Source of the DNA: Mesorhizobium loti R88b
Lineage (GTDB): Bacteria; Pseudomonadota; Alphaproteobacteria; Rhizobiales; Rhizobiaceae
Direction of reading: 5' to 3'
DNA length: 64,000 bases
Assembly (NCBI RefSeq): GCF_013170845.1
Contig: NZ_CP033367.1
Coordinates: forward strand, 1 to 64,000
The notes beneath the pieces are model-generated. The model was not told where the DNA came from, searched no databases, and was given only the letters and a program-made list of their open reading frames with translations. Numbering within the stretch: position 1 is the first letter of the stretch; each line of letters opens with the position of its first letter. This document shows, piece by piece, positions 41,536 through 48,864 of the stretch. The position numbers and the translations under genes are program-made.

Positions 41536-42825
41536 TTATTTGAACACCTTGTCGGGTGCGTCGAGGCTATCGGACCCTTCGAAGGCGATGGCGTTGAGCT
41601 TCAAGGAACCGACGGCACGTTCGATCGATTTGGTCTGGTCGATCAGCGCGTCGATCGCTGCCTGCACGGTGGCGTTTCCTTCCTTGTTGCCCTCGGCGAT
41701 CTGCTGGTCATAGGCTTGGCCGGCCAATGCCCGCGCCTTGATCGCCTCCATCTTGGCGACAGTGACATCGAGCTTATCAGACAATTCTTTGTCGATCGCC
41801 GGATCGGTAGCCTTCACCATATCGGCCACCGAAGGCCCCGAAACGACGGTGCCATCGAGCCTGGTATAGTTGGCGTGGTAGGCGGCGCGGATGCCGATCG
41901 CGTCATTGAGGTGCGAGTTGTAGGTATTGTCGGAGAAGCAGTCCTGCTCCTCTTCCGGATCATGCAGCAACAGGCCGAGCTTCATGCGCTCACCGGCCAG
42001 TTCGCCGTAGGACAGCGAGCCCATGCCGGTGAAGATGGTCGAGATGGCGGTGTTCGGCTCGCCGTCGACGAGGTTCTTGCGCGCCGCGCCGTCTTCCTTC
42101 CAGTCATTGACCATCTTCTGCAGATCGGAAACCAGAAGGCCGGTCGCCGACTTCAGATATTGCGCACGGCGGTCGCAATTGCCGCCGGTGCAGTTCTTGA
42201 GGTCATAGTCGGTATAGGGACGTTCGCCGGCGCCCGGGCCGGTGCCGTGCAGATCCTGGCCCCAGAGCAGGAATTCGATGGCGTGATAACCAGTGGCGAC
42301 GTTGGCCTCGATGCCGCCAGCCTGCTGCAGCGTGCCTGACAGGAATTCCGGTGTCAGGTTCGATGCGTCGACCTTCTTGCCATTGATCTCGATCTCCTTG
42401 TTGGCGATCACATTGGCCGTATAGAGCGAATTCGCGTCCGATTCTGTGCCGTAACTCTTGGCGACATAATCGATCAGGCCTTCGTCCAGCGGCCAGGAAT
42501 TCACCTCGCCTTCCCAGTCGTCGACGATCTTGTTGCCGAAACGGTAGACTTCGGTCTGCTGGTAGGGAACGCGCGCCGCCTTCCAGGCGTCGCGGGCAGC
42601 ATTGAGCGTTTCCGCCGAAGGTTTGGCAAGCAGCGCGTCGACCGCCTTGTCGAGCGCCTGCGCCGTGGTCAGTGAATCCTCATATTTGGCGAGCCCGATA
42701 TCGGCATAGGTCTTGATGACCGCCTTCGCATCGGTTTCCGCCTTGGCAGGCAGCACAAATACCGCCGCAGTCAGCAGCGCCGTGGCACCGATCGCCGCAA
42801 GCCTGCCGCCATATCGTGCTGTCAT
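41536..42825 (-). CDS. Imelysin-family iron-regulated protein (copy 1)
   Basis: 429-residue exported protein. Signal peptide ARYGGRLAAIGATALLTAAV ending at PAKAETDAK. The imelysin/M75 GxHxxE motif is intact (VATGYHAIEFLLWGQDL, near residue 160), as is the following GxxxxxRPYTDY region. Two cysteines in NCTGGNCDRR could form a disulfide. GGAGAG precedes ATG 42825. First gene of the iron cluster; a candidate promoter (43016) and an Irr box (43079) lie upstream, so it is likely iron-controlled. Similar proteins are iron-regulated (IrpA) or EfeO-related. Confidence 0.88.
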   Translation of the reverse strand: MTARYGGRLAAIGATALLTAAVFVLPAKAETDAKAVIKTYADIGLAKYEDSLTTAQALDKAVDALLAKPSAETLNAARDAWKAARVPYQQTEVYRFGNKIVDDWEGEVNSWPLDEGLIDYVAKSYGTESDANSLYTANVIANKEIEINGKKVDASNLTPEFLSGTLQQAGGIEANVATGYHAIEFLLWGQDLHGTGPGAGERPYTDYDLKNCTGGNCDRRAQYLKSATGLLVSDLQKMVNDWKEDGAARKNLVDGEPNTAISTIFTGMGSLSYGELAGERMKLGLLLHDPEEEQDCFSDNTYNSHLNDAIGIRAAYHANYTRLDGTVVSGPSVADMVKATDPAIDKELSDKLDVTVAKMEAIKARALAGQAYDQQIAEGNKEGNATVQAAIDALIDQTKSIERAVGSLKLNAIAFEGSDSLDAPDKVFK

Positions 42826-43015
42826 TATCGCTCTCCAGTTTCTCGGAAATTCTATAAACGGCGCGTGCGGCGACGAGCGCCGGACCACATCAATGCCAAA
42901 TGCGCCAAGACTTGCCGCGCCATCGCGCGGTTCAGGGAAGAAAGACACCAAAATGCCTCCAATCGAACGGGTTCAAGGCCCAAACATCAAAGGGATGCGC
43001 TAACGCGCGGGCTCC

Positions 43016-43044
43016 CATAAAGCTTCGACATCAGTGGATGTCAA
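43016..43044 (-). promoter_or_regulatory. Probable promoter of the imelysin-bfd-bfr operon
   Basis: Minus strand: TTGACA (43044-43039), 17 bases, TTTATG (43021-43016). This predicts a start near 43009 and a 5' untranslated region of about 185 bases. The rest of the 433-base divergent gap contains the Irr box at 43079 and no other gene. Confidence 0.5.
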
Positions 43045-43078
43045 TGAAAATCGACGGGAAAAGCCAATTGAAACAATA

Positions 43079-43097
43079 GTTTAGAATTATTCTAAAC
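43079..43097. promoter_or_regulatory. Irr box (ICE motif)
   Basis: GTTTAGAATTATTCTAAAC is a 19-base palindrome with a single central base. It matches the rhizobial iron control element TTTAGAA-N3-TTCTAAA bound by Irr. It is upstream of the imelysin-bfd-bfr cluster, about 35 bases behind the candidate -35, and about 160 bases from the divergent reductase gene, so it could control either. Confidence 0.85.
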
Positions 43098-43258
43098 TGC
43101 AACGGTCAACTTTATGCCTCCGCTGTACCGGCTTTGCGGCTGAACTGTCCGATTGACAGCCGCCATCCCGGGTGCGACCCGCAAACGCTCTCTTGCGGCG
43201 GCGCCAGACAATTGCCACGTGGCGAGGCATCCTAGGATCGGATCAGGATTGGAACGCG

Positions 43259-44512
43259 ATGAAGAACGGCGTGGTCATTGTCGGTGCGGGTCATGCGGGC
43301 GTGCAAGCGGCCGCCAGTCTGCGCGAAGACGGCTATGACGGACCGGTGATCCTCGTCGGTGACGAGAACGAACTGCCCTACCATAAGCCGCCGTTGTCGA
43401 AGACTTTTATCAAGGACGCCGAGGCCAAACCGCAACCGCTTCGGGGCGAAGCCTTCTACACCGGCAGCGCCATCGACTACCGGCCGGGCATCCGCATCGA
43501 GCGCATCGATGCCGCCGGACACCGCCTCGAGATATCAGGGGGCGGCGCGCTTGCCTTCGACCATCTGATCCTGGCGACCGGCTCGCGCCCACGCGCCCTG
43601 CCGCTGCCAGGCGCGGATCTGTCCGGCGTTTTGTCGCTGCGCTCGCTGGCCGATGCGCGGCTGATCCGGGAGTTGAGCGCGCAGAGCGAAGACGTCGTCA
43701 TCCTCGGCGGCGGCTTCATCGGGCTGGAGATCGCCGCGACGCTGCGGGCAGCCGGCCGCACGGTGACCGTGGTGGAAGCGGTCGACCGGCTGCTCGGCCG
43801 CGCTGTGGCGCCGGTGGTGGCGAGCCATGTCCGCCAAAGGCTGGAAGCGACGGGCGTACGCATTGTCACCGGAACCTCGATTGCAAGGCTCGAAGGCGAA
43901 AACGGCCATGTCGTGGCCGCCATCACCTCGTCAGGCGAGAGATTGCCGGCGCGCATGGTCATCGTCGGCATCGGCGCCGTGCCGAATGTCGAGCTGGCGC
44001 AGGCAGCCGGCCTCGCGATCGCCAACGGCATCCGCGTCGATCACCAGATGCGCAGTTCCGTGCCTGACATTCTCGCCATCGGCGACGCCGCCTCCTACCG
44101 GCACTGGTTCACCGGCGGCGACGTGCGGCTGGAGTCGGTGCAGAACGCCACCGACCAGGCCCGCCTCGCGGCCCGCACCATTACCGGTCACGCCGATACC
44201 TATTCGGCGGTGCCATGGTTCTGGTCCGACATTGGCGACATGAAGCTGCAGATGGTCGGGCTGACCGCCGGTGGCGACAGCCATGTCGTGCTGGGCGACC
44301 TGCCCGACAACAAATTCTCGATCTACCATTATGCCGGCGACCGGCTGCTCGGCATCGAATCCGTCAACCGCCCCGGCGACCATATGCTTGGCCGCAAGAT
44401 GCTCGGCGCCGGCTTCTCGCCGACGCCGGAAACGATCGCGGAAGGCCCCGATGGGCTGAAGGCGGCGCTGGCAGCGTTTCAGAGCATGGAGCCCGCCAAG
44501 GCCAGTGCGTAG
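43259..44512 (+). CDS. FAD-dependent ferredoxin/rubredoxin-type reductase
   Basis: 417 residues with two dinucleotide folds: FAD site VVIVGAGHAGVQAAASLRED at the N-terminus and NAD site DVVILGGGFIGLEIAATLRA near residue 142, plus the FAD-closing motif VPDILAIGDAA. The C-terminal reductase domain has VPWFWSDIGDMKLQMVG, typical of putidaredoxin/rhodocoxin reductases. It transfers electrons from NADH to a small iron-sulfur partner. Start ATG 43259; the upstream open frame to 43172 adds atypical residues. It is divergent from the iron cluster and may share the Irr box. Confidence 0.88.
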   Translation: MKNGVVIVGAGHAGVQAAASLREDGYDGPVILVGDENELPYHKPPLSKTFIKDAEAKPQPLRGEAFYTGSAIDYRPGIRIERIDAAGHRLEISGGGALAFDHLILATGSRPRALPLPGADLSGVLSLRSLADARLIRELSAQSEDVVILGGGFIGLEIAATLRAAGRTVTVVEAVDRLLGRAVAPVVASHVRQRLEATGVRIVTGTSIARLEGENGHVVAAITSSGERLPARMVIVGIGAVPNVELAQAAGLAIANGIRVDHQMRSSVPDILAIGDAASYRHWFTGGDVRLESVQNATDQARLAARTITGHADTYSAVPWFWSDIGDMKLQMVGLTAGGDSHVVLGDLPDNKFSIYHYAGDRLLGIESVNRPGDHMLGRKMLGAGFSPTPETIAEGPDGLKAALAAFQSMEPAKASA

Positions 44513-44514
44513 GC

Positions 44515-44544
44515 TTGCCAATTTTTTGCCATACGCCATAAAAT
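44515..44544 (+). promoter_or_regulatory. Probable parD promoter
   Basis: TTGCCA (44515), 18 bases, TAAAAT (44539). The expected start site falls at or next to the A of the parD ATG at 44551, so the transcript may be leaderless; no SD is visible. Confidence 0.45.
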
Positions 44545-44550
44545 ATCTGA

Positions 44551-44781
44551 ATGAGCACCATGAACATCTCACTGCCCGACAGCTTGAAGCATTTTGTCGA
44601 TCGGCAAGTGACGGATCGCGGCTACGGCACAAGCAGCGAGTACGTGCGTGAATTGATCCGCCACGATCAGGATCGTCAACTTCTGCGCGGTTTGCTCTTG
44701 GAGGGCGCATCATCGGCGCCGGGTGCTCCGGTCGATGACGACTATTTTGTCGCGCTGCGAAAACGAGCGCAGGGCCAATAA
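44551..44781 (+). CDS. parD: ParD-family antitoxin
   Basis: 76-residue antitoxin with an N-terminal ribbon-helix-helix (MNISLPDSLKHFVDRQV, then GTSSEYVRELIRHDQDR) and a C-terminal tail that would wrap the ParE toxin (VDDDYFVALRKRAQGQ). It normally represses its own operon. An internal ATG at 44560 is an alternative start. The partner toxin gene starts six bases later but is frameshifted, so this may be an orphaned antitoxin. Confidence 0.88.
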   Translation: MSTMNISLPDSLKHFVDRQVTDRGYGTSSEYVRELIRHDQDRQLLRGLLLEGASSAPGAPVDDDYFVALRKRAQGQ

Positions 44782-44786
44782 TTTAA

Positions 44787-45112
44787 GTGGCCACAAAGGC
44801 AATTATTCCTCGAAATCTTGCTCTGCAGGATATCGAGGACGCTGTTGATTACTATGTACGGGAAGTTGGTTCGCACATAGCGTTGGGCTATGTGAGGATC
44901 TTCAAAACGCCTACAAACTGATAGCCACCCATCCGGCTTCCGGCTCTCTTAGATTCGCCTACGAGATTGGACTGCCTGGTCTGCGCAGTGTGCAACTCAA
45001 GCGCTATCCATATCTGATCTTCTATCTTGAGCAGCCCGACCATATCGATGTGTGGCGGGTGCTGCATGCCAAGCGGGACATTCCCGCTTGGCTACAGAAT
45101 CCAAGCTACTGA
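44787..45112 (+). pseudogene. parE: ParE-family toxin, frameshifted
   Basis: Reading from GTG 44787 gives a ParE-like N-terminus (IIPRNLALQDIEDAVDYYVR to ALGYV) that then hits TGA at 44919. A different frame from 44894 continues without a break as EDLQNAYKLIATHPASGS through RSVQLKRYPYLIFYLEQ to DVWRVLHAKRDIPAWLQNPSY, ending at TGA 45110. The two pieces join at GGCTATGT/GAGGAT, consistent with loss of one base near 44892-44894. All expected ParE segments are present, so this is a recently inactivated toxin or a sequencing error. It directly follows parD. Confidence 0.85.
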
Positions 45113-45144
45113 CGGTGGATCTTGGAGAGAAGTGGCGCCGCCTT

Positions 45145-46422
45145 TCAGGCAGCGCAGACTTCGCGGATCGAGCTTTCCAGGATGTCGAGCGCTTCGTTCA
45201 TGATCTCGTCCTGGATGGTGATCGGCGCCAGGAAACGGATGACGTTGCCGTAGACGCCGCAGGTCAGCAGGATCAGGCCCTTGTCGAGCGCCTTCAGCCG
45301 GATCGCATTGGCGATTTCGGCCGATGGCAGGCCTTTCTTCACATCGTTGAACTCGACAGCGTTCATGAAGCCGAGGCCCCTGATGTCGACGATCTCGGGC
45401 ACGTCGTCGCGGATCGATTGCAGGCGCTGCTTCAGCCGCGCGCCCAGCGTGTTGGCGCGGTCGCACAGCTTTTCGTCCTCGATCACATCGAGCACCGCAT
45501 GTGCCGCGGCGACGCCGATCGGGCTGCCGCCATAGGTGCCGCCGAGCCCGCCGGGGCCGGGCGCATCCATGATCTCGGCGCGGCCGGTGACCGCCGCCAG
45601 CGGGAAGCCGCCGGCCAGGCTCTTGGCCATGGTGGTGATGTCGGCCGCGACTTCATGGTGATCCATGGCAAACATCTTGCCGGTGCGGGCAAAGCCGGTC
45701 TGCACCTCGTCGGCGATCAGCAGCATACCGTGCTGGTCGCACAGCTTGCGCAGTGCAACCAGGAAATCGCGTGGCGCGTCGTAGAAGCCGCCCTCGCCCT
45801 GGACAGGCTCGATGATGATGGCGGCGACGCGGGCCGGATCGACGTCGGCCTTGAACAGGCGGTCGAGCGCGGCAAGCGAATCGGCTGTAGAAACACCGTG
45901 CAGCGGCACCGGGAACGGCGCGTGGTAGACGTCGCCCGGCATGGCGCCGAAGCCGACCTTGTAGGGCACGACCTTGCCGGTCAGCGCCATGCCCATGAAG
46001 GTGCGGCCGTGGAAGCCGCCGGCGAAGGCAATGACGGCCTGACGACCAGTGGCGTTGCGGGCGATCTTGATGGCGTTCTCGACCGCCTCGGCGCCGGTCG
46101 TAACGAAGATCGTCTTCTTCTCGAACTTGCCGGGCAGCATGGCGTTCAGCCGTTCGGCCAGCCTGACATAGCTCTCATAAGGCACGACCTGATGGCAGGT
46201 GTGGGTGAAGCGGTCGAGCTGCGCCTTGACCGCCTCGATCACCCTGGGATGGCGGTGGCCGGTGTTGACGACGGCGATGCCCGAGGAGAAGTCGATGTAG
46301 CGGCGGCCTTCGACATCCCAGATTTCCGAGTTTTCAGCCCGGTCAGCATAGATCTGCGTGGTCATGCCGACGCCGCGCGAGATCGACTGGTTCTTGCGTT
46401 CGGAAATGGCTGAATTCTTCAT
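45145..46422 (-). CDS. gabT: 4-aminobutyrate aminotransferase
   Basis: 425-residue class III PLP aminotransferase converting GABA and 2-oxoglutarate to succinic semialdehyde and glutamate. Motifs: TTGAEAVENAIKIARNATGR, AFAGGFHGRTFMGMALTGK, IIEPVQGEGGF, LIADEVQTGFARTG, and the PLP lysine in MAKSLAGGFPLAAV. GAGGGAT precedes ATG 46422, preferred to ATG 46434. It stands alone, without a nearby succinate semialdehyde dehydrogenase gene; related acetylornithine or diamine aminotransferases are an alternative reading. Confidence 0.88.
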   Translation of the reverse strand: MKNSAISERKNQSISRGVGMTTQIYADRAENSEIWDVEGRRYIDFSSGIAVVNTGHRHPRVIEAVKAQLDRFTHTCHQVVPYESYVRLAERLNAMLPGKFEKKTIFVTTGAEAVENAIKIARNATGRQAVIAFAGGFHGRTFMGMALTGKVVPYKVGFGAMPGDVYHAPFPVPLHGVSTADSLAALDRLFKADVDPARVAAIIIEPVQGEGGFYDAPRDFLVALRKLCDQHGMLLIADEVQTGFARTGKMFAMDHHEVAADITTMAKSLAGGFPLAAVTGRAEIMDAPGPGGLGGTYGGSPIGVAAAHAVLDVIEDEKLCDRANTLGARLKQRLQSIRDDVPEIVDIRGLGFMNAVEFNDVKKGLPSAEIANAIRLKALDKGLILLTCGVYGNVIRFLAPITIQDEIMNEALDILESSIREVCAA

Positions 46423-46547
46423 GATATCCCTCATCGGGCCGGCGCCCGTTCTTGTTTGCTCGGTGTCTTCTGGCCTTATTTCACATTTTCCTCAAGTCGG
46501 CACCACCGGCAGGCGATTGGGCCTGATCCTGGTTCCCCCTTAACCAG

Positions 46548-46566
46548 TCGTCCGATACGCGTACGA
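46548..46566. promoter_or_regulatory. Candidate operator between gabT and RND genes
   Basis: TCGTCCG-ATACG-CGTACGA is an inverted repeat with one arm mismatch in the 232-base divergent spacer. Its size suits a TetR-type operator, but no regulator gene is adjacent. Confidence 0.3.
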
Positions 46567-46654
46567 GACCGGTTCCCTTTTTCCCGGGATCGATTATCCT
46601 CCAGATATCAGCGAGGCCTCGCGATCAGCGAGCCGCCCGCGGCTGGGGGAGCCC

Positions 46655-47794
46655 ATGAGCAGGAACGTGACATCGTCCGTCTCGCCGCCATCGGTCAAAA
46701 CCTCCAGCCTTTTGTCTTTTCCAGCCGCTTCGGCGCTTTTCGTCTGCACAGCCGCAGTGCTGCTGGCAGGCTGCCAGAAGCAGGAGGCAGCGGAAAAGAA
46801 ACTGCCGGTCATGGTGCGCACCGAAACGGTGGCTTTGGCCGACTATGCGCCGAGAACCTCGCTGACCGGCGTGATTGCGGCGCGCACGCTGAACAATCTG
46901 TCGTTCCGGGTCGGCGGCCGGGTCGCCGAGCGGCTTGTCGATGTCGGCCAGCATATCGACAAGGGCGCCGTGCTCGCCCGCATCGATCCGCAGGAGCAGC
47001 AATCCGATCTGCGCTCGGCGCAGGCCGATCTTGACGCAGCACAGGCGCAGCTGACCCAGTCGGCCGCCGCCTTCGAGCGGCAGAAGACGCTGCTTGCCCA
47101 GGGCTTCACCACCAGGCGCGACTACGACGCCGCCGATCAGGCGCTGAAGGTGGCGCAAGGCAGCGTCGATGCCGCCCAGAGCGCGTTCGCCAATGCCCAG
47201 CAGAACCTGTCCTTCACCGAGCTCAAGGCAGGTGCCGCCGGCGTCATTACCGCCCGTCAGGTCGAAACCGGCCAGGTGGTGCAAGCCGCGCAAACCGTCT
47301 TCACCGTCGCCGAGGACGGCGACCGCGACGCGGTGTTCAACGTGCAGGAGACGCTGGTCGCCAGGACGCCGGCCTCGCCTGCGGTGACGATCACGCTGTT
47401 GTCTGACCCGCAAATCAGGGCGACCGGCAAGGTGCGCGAAATCTCGCCGGCGGTTGACCCGGCTTCGGGCTCTGTCCGGGTCAAGGTCGCCATTGCCGAC
47501 ACGCCCGCCGGCATGCCGCTGGGAGCCGCCGTCATCGGGTCGGTCAGCGCCAAGCCGGCGAAAGCTGTGCTGCTCCCCTGGCAGGCACTGACCTCAAGCG
47601 CGGGCAAACCGGCGGTTTGGGTCGTCGATCCCTCGACCAAGGCGGTCGCGACGGCGCCGGTCGAGGTGCTGGCGTTCGATTCGGGCACGGTCGTCATCGC
47701 GGGCGGACTGAACGAAGGCCAGAGCGTCGTTACCGCAGGCGGGCAGTTGCTCAGTCCTGGACAGACAGTCGAGATATCGGGAGCGGGCCAATGA
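46655..47794 (+). CDS. RND efflux periplasmic adaptor lipoprotein (first)
   Basis: 379 residues. Lipobox AAVLLAGCQKQ (Cys about residue 40) predicts an inner-membrane-anchored lipoprotein. It has the adaptor pattern of a split lipoyl domain (LSFRVGGRVAERLVDVGQHI and FTELKAGAAGVITARQVETG), a coiled-coil hairpin (about 110-180) and beta-barrel domains. It links the pump at 48864 to an outer-membrane channel, which is not encoded nearby. GGGGGA precedes ATG 46655. Its stop overlaps the next adaptor gene by ATGA. Confidence 0.9.
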   Translation: MSRNVTSSVSPPSVKTSSLLSFPAASALFVCTAAVLLAGCQKQEAAEKKLPVMVRTETVALADYAPRTSLTGVIAARTLNNLSFRVGGRVAERLVDVGQHIDKGAVLARIDPQEQQSDLRSAQADLDAAQAQLTQSAAAFERQKTLLAQGFTTRRDYDAADQALKVAQGSVDAAQSAFANAQQNLSFTELKAGAAGVITARQVETGQVVQAAQTVFTVAEDGDRDAVFNVQETLVARTPASPAVTITLLSDPQIRATGKVREISPAVDPASGSVRVKVAIADTPAGMPLGAAVIGSVSAKPAKAVLLPWQALTSSAGKPAVWVVDPSTKAVATAPVEVLAFDSGTVVIAGGLNEGQSVVTAGGQLLSPGQTVEISGAGQ

Positions 47795-48864
47795 GAAGGC
47801 TGCCGCGGATCCTGCTTCTGTTCGCGCTTGGCGCGCTCGCTAGCTGCTCGAAATCGGATGAAAAGCCGCCGGAGATCATCCGGCCGGTGCTGTCGGTCGT
47901 GGTCGAGCCACAGACCTCGCAGACCTTCGGCTTTGCCGGCTCGGTCGAGCCGCAGGTCAGCGCCGACCTCGCCTTCCGCCTGCTTGGCCGGGTCGTGTCG
48001 CGCGATGTCAATGTCGGCGACATCGTCAGCAAGGGCACGACGATCGCCGCGCTCGACCCGACCGCGCTGGAACTGGCCGTCCAGGCGGCCAAGGCCGAGC
48101 TTTCCAATGCCGAGGCACAGTTTGCCAACGCCGCCGCGAGCGAAGAGCGCCAGCGCCAGCTGCTCGCCTCGGCCAACACCTCGCAGGCCGTCTTCGATGC
48201 CGCGCAGCAGGCAAGGAAAGCGGCCGAGGCCGGCGTCGAGCGGGCCAAGGCTTCGCTTGCCAAGTCGCAGGAACAGCTTGGCTATGCCCGGCTGTTCTCG
48301 GATTTCGACGGCGTCGTCACCGCCGTCGGCGCCGAGGTCGGGCAAACCGTCTCGGCCGGCCAGACGGTCGTCACCGTGGCTCGCTCGGATCTGCGCGAGG
48401 CGGTGGTCGACATTCCCGACCAGTTGGTCGGTGACCTCACGACCGGCACGCCATTCCAGGTCATCCTGCAATCGCTGCCGACGATCCAGACCGAGGCCAA
48501 GCTGCGCGAGATCGCGCCCCAGTCCGAAGGCTCGACCCGCACGCGGCGCGTCAAGCTGACGCTCACCAATCCGCCGCAAGCCTTCCGGCTCGGCTCGACG
48601 GTGACGGCGACCCGCGTGGCCAAGGTTATGCCGACGATCGAATTGCCCATGTCGGCACTGCTTGAAAAGGACGGCGTCGACAAGGTGTGGATCGTCGATC
48701 CACAAACGTCGAGCGTGAGCGTGAAAGAGATCAAGGTGGCCGCCAAGGGTGCCGCCACCTTCACTGTCGCCGAGGGGCTGGAGGCCGGCATGCGCGTCGT
48801 CACGGCGGGCGTCCACAGCCTGAGCGAAGGCCAGAAAGTCAAAGTGCCAGAGGGCGGCGTCTGA
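47791..48864 (+). CDS. RND efflux periplasmic adaptor lipoprotein (second)
   Basis: 357 residues. Lipobox GALASCSKSD at the N-terminus. The lipoyl halves are LAFRLLGRVVSRDVNVGDIV and ARLFSDFDGVVTAVGAEVGQ, around a hairpin (about 95-155). It starts at ATG 47791 overlapping the first adaptor stop and ends in a TGATG overlap with the pump gene. Having two different adaptors for one pump suggests a hetero-oligomeric adaptor ring, as in MdtABC-like or other multi-part systems; that is inference. Confidence 0.9.
   Translation: MRRLPRILLLFALGALASCSKSDEKPPEIIRPVLSVVVEPQTSQTFGFAGSVEPQVSADLAFRLLGRVVSRDVNVGDIVSKGTTIAALDPTALELAVQAAKAELSNAEAQFANAAASEERQRQLLASANTSQAVFDAAQQARKAAEAGVERAKASLAKSQEQLGYARLFSDFDGVVTAVGAEVGQTVSAGQTVVTVARSDLREAVVDIPDQLVGDLTTGTPFQVILQSLPTIQTEAKLREIAPQSEGSTRTRRVKLTLTNPPQAFRLGSTVTATRVAKVMPTIELPMSALLEKDGVDKVWIVDPQTSSVSVKEIKVAAKGAATFTVAEGLEAGMRVVTAGVHSLSEGQKVKVPEGGV

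Noticed and set aside
43140..43258. Longer start for the FAD reductase at 43172
   Set aside because: The additional 29 residues are Arg-rich and atypical; the FAD-binding strand begins right after ATG 43259.
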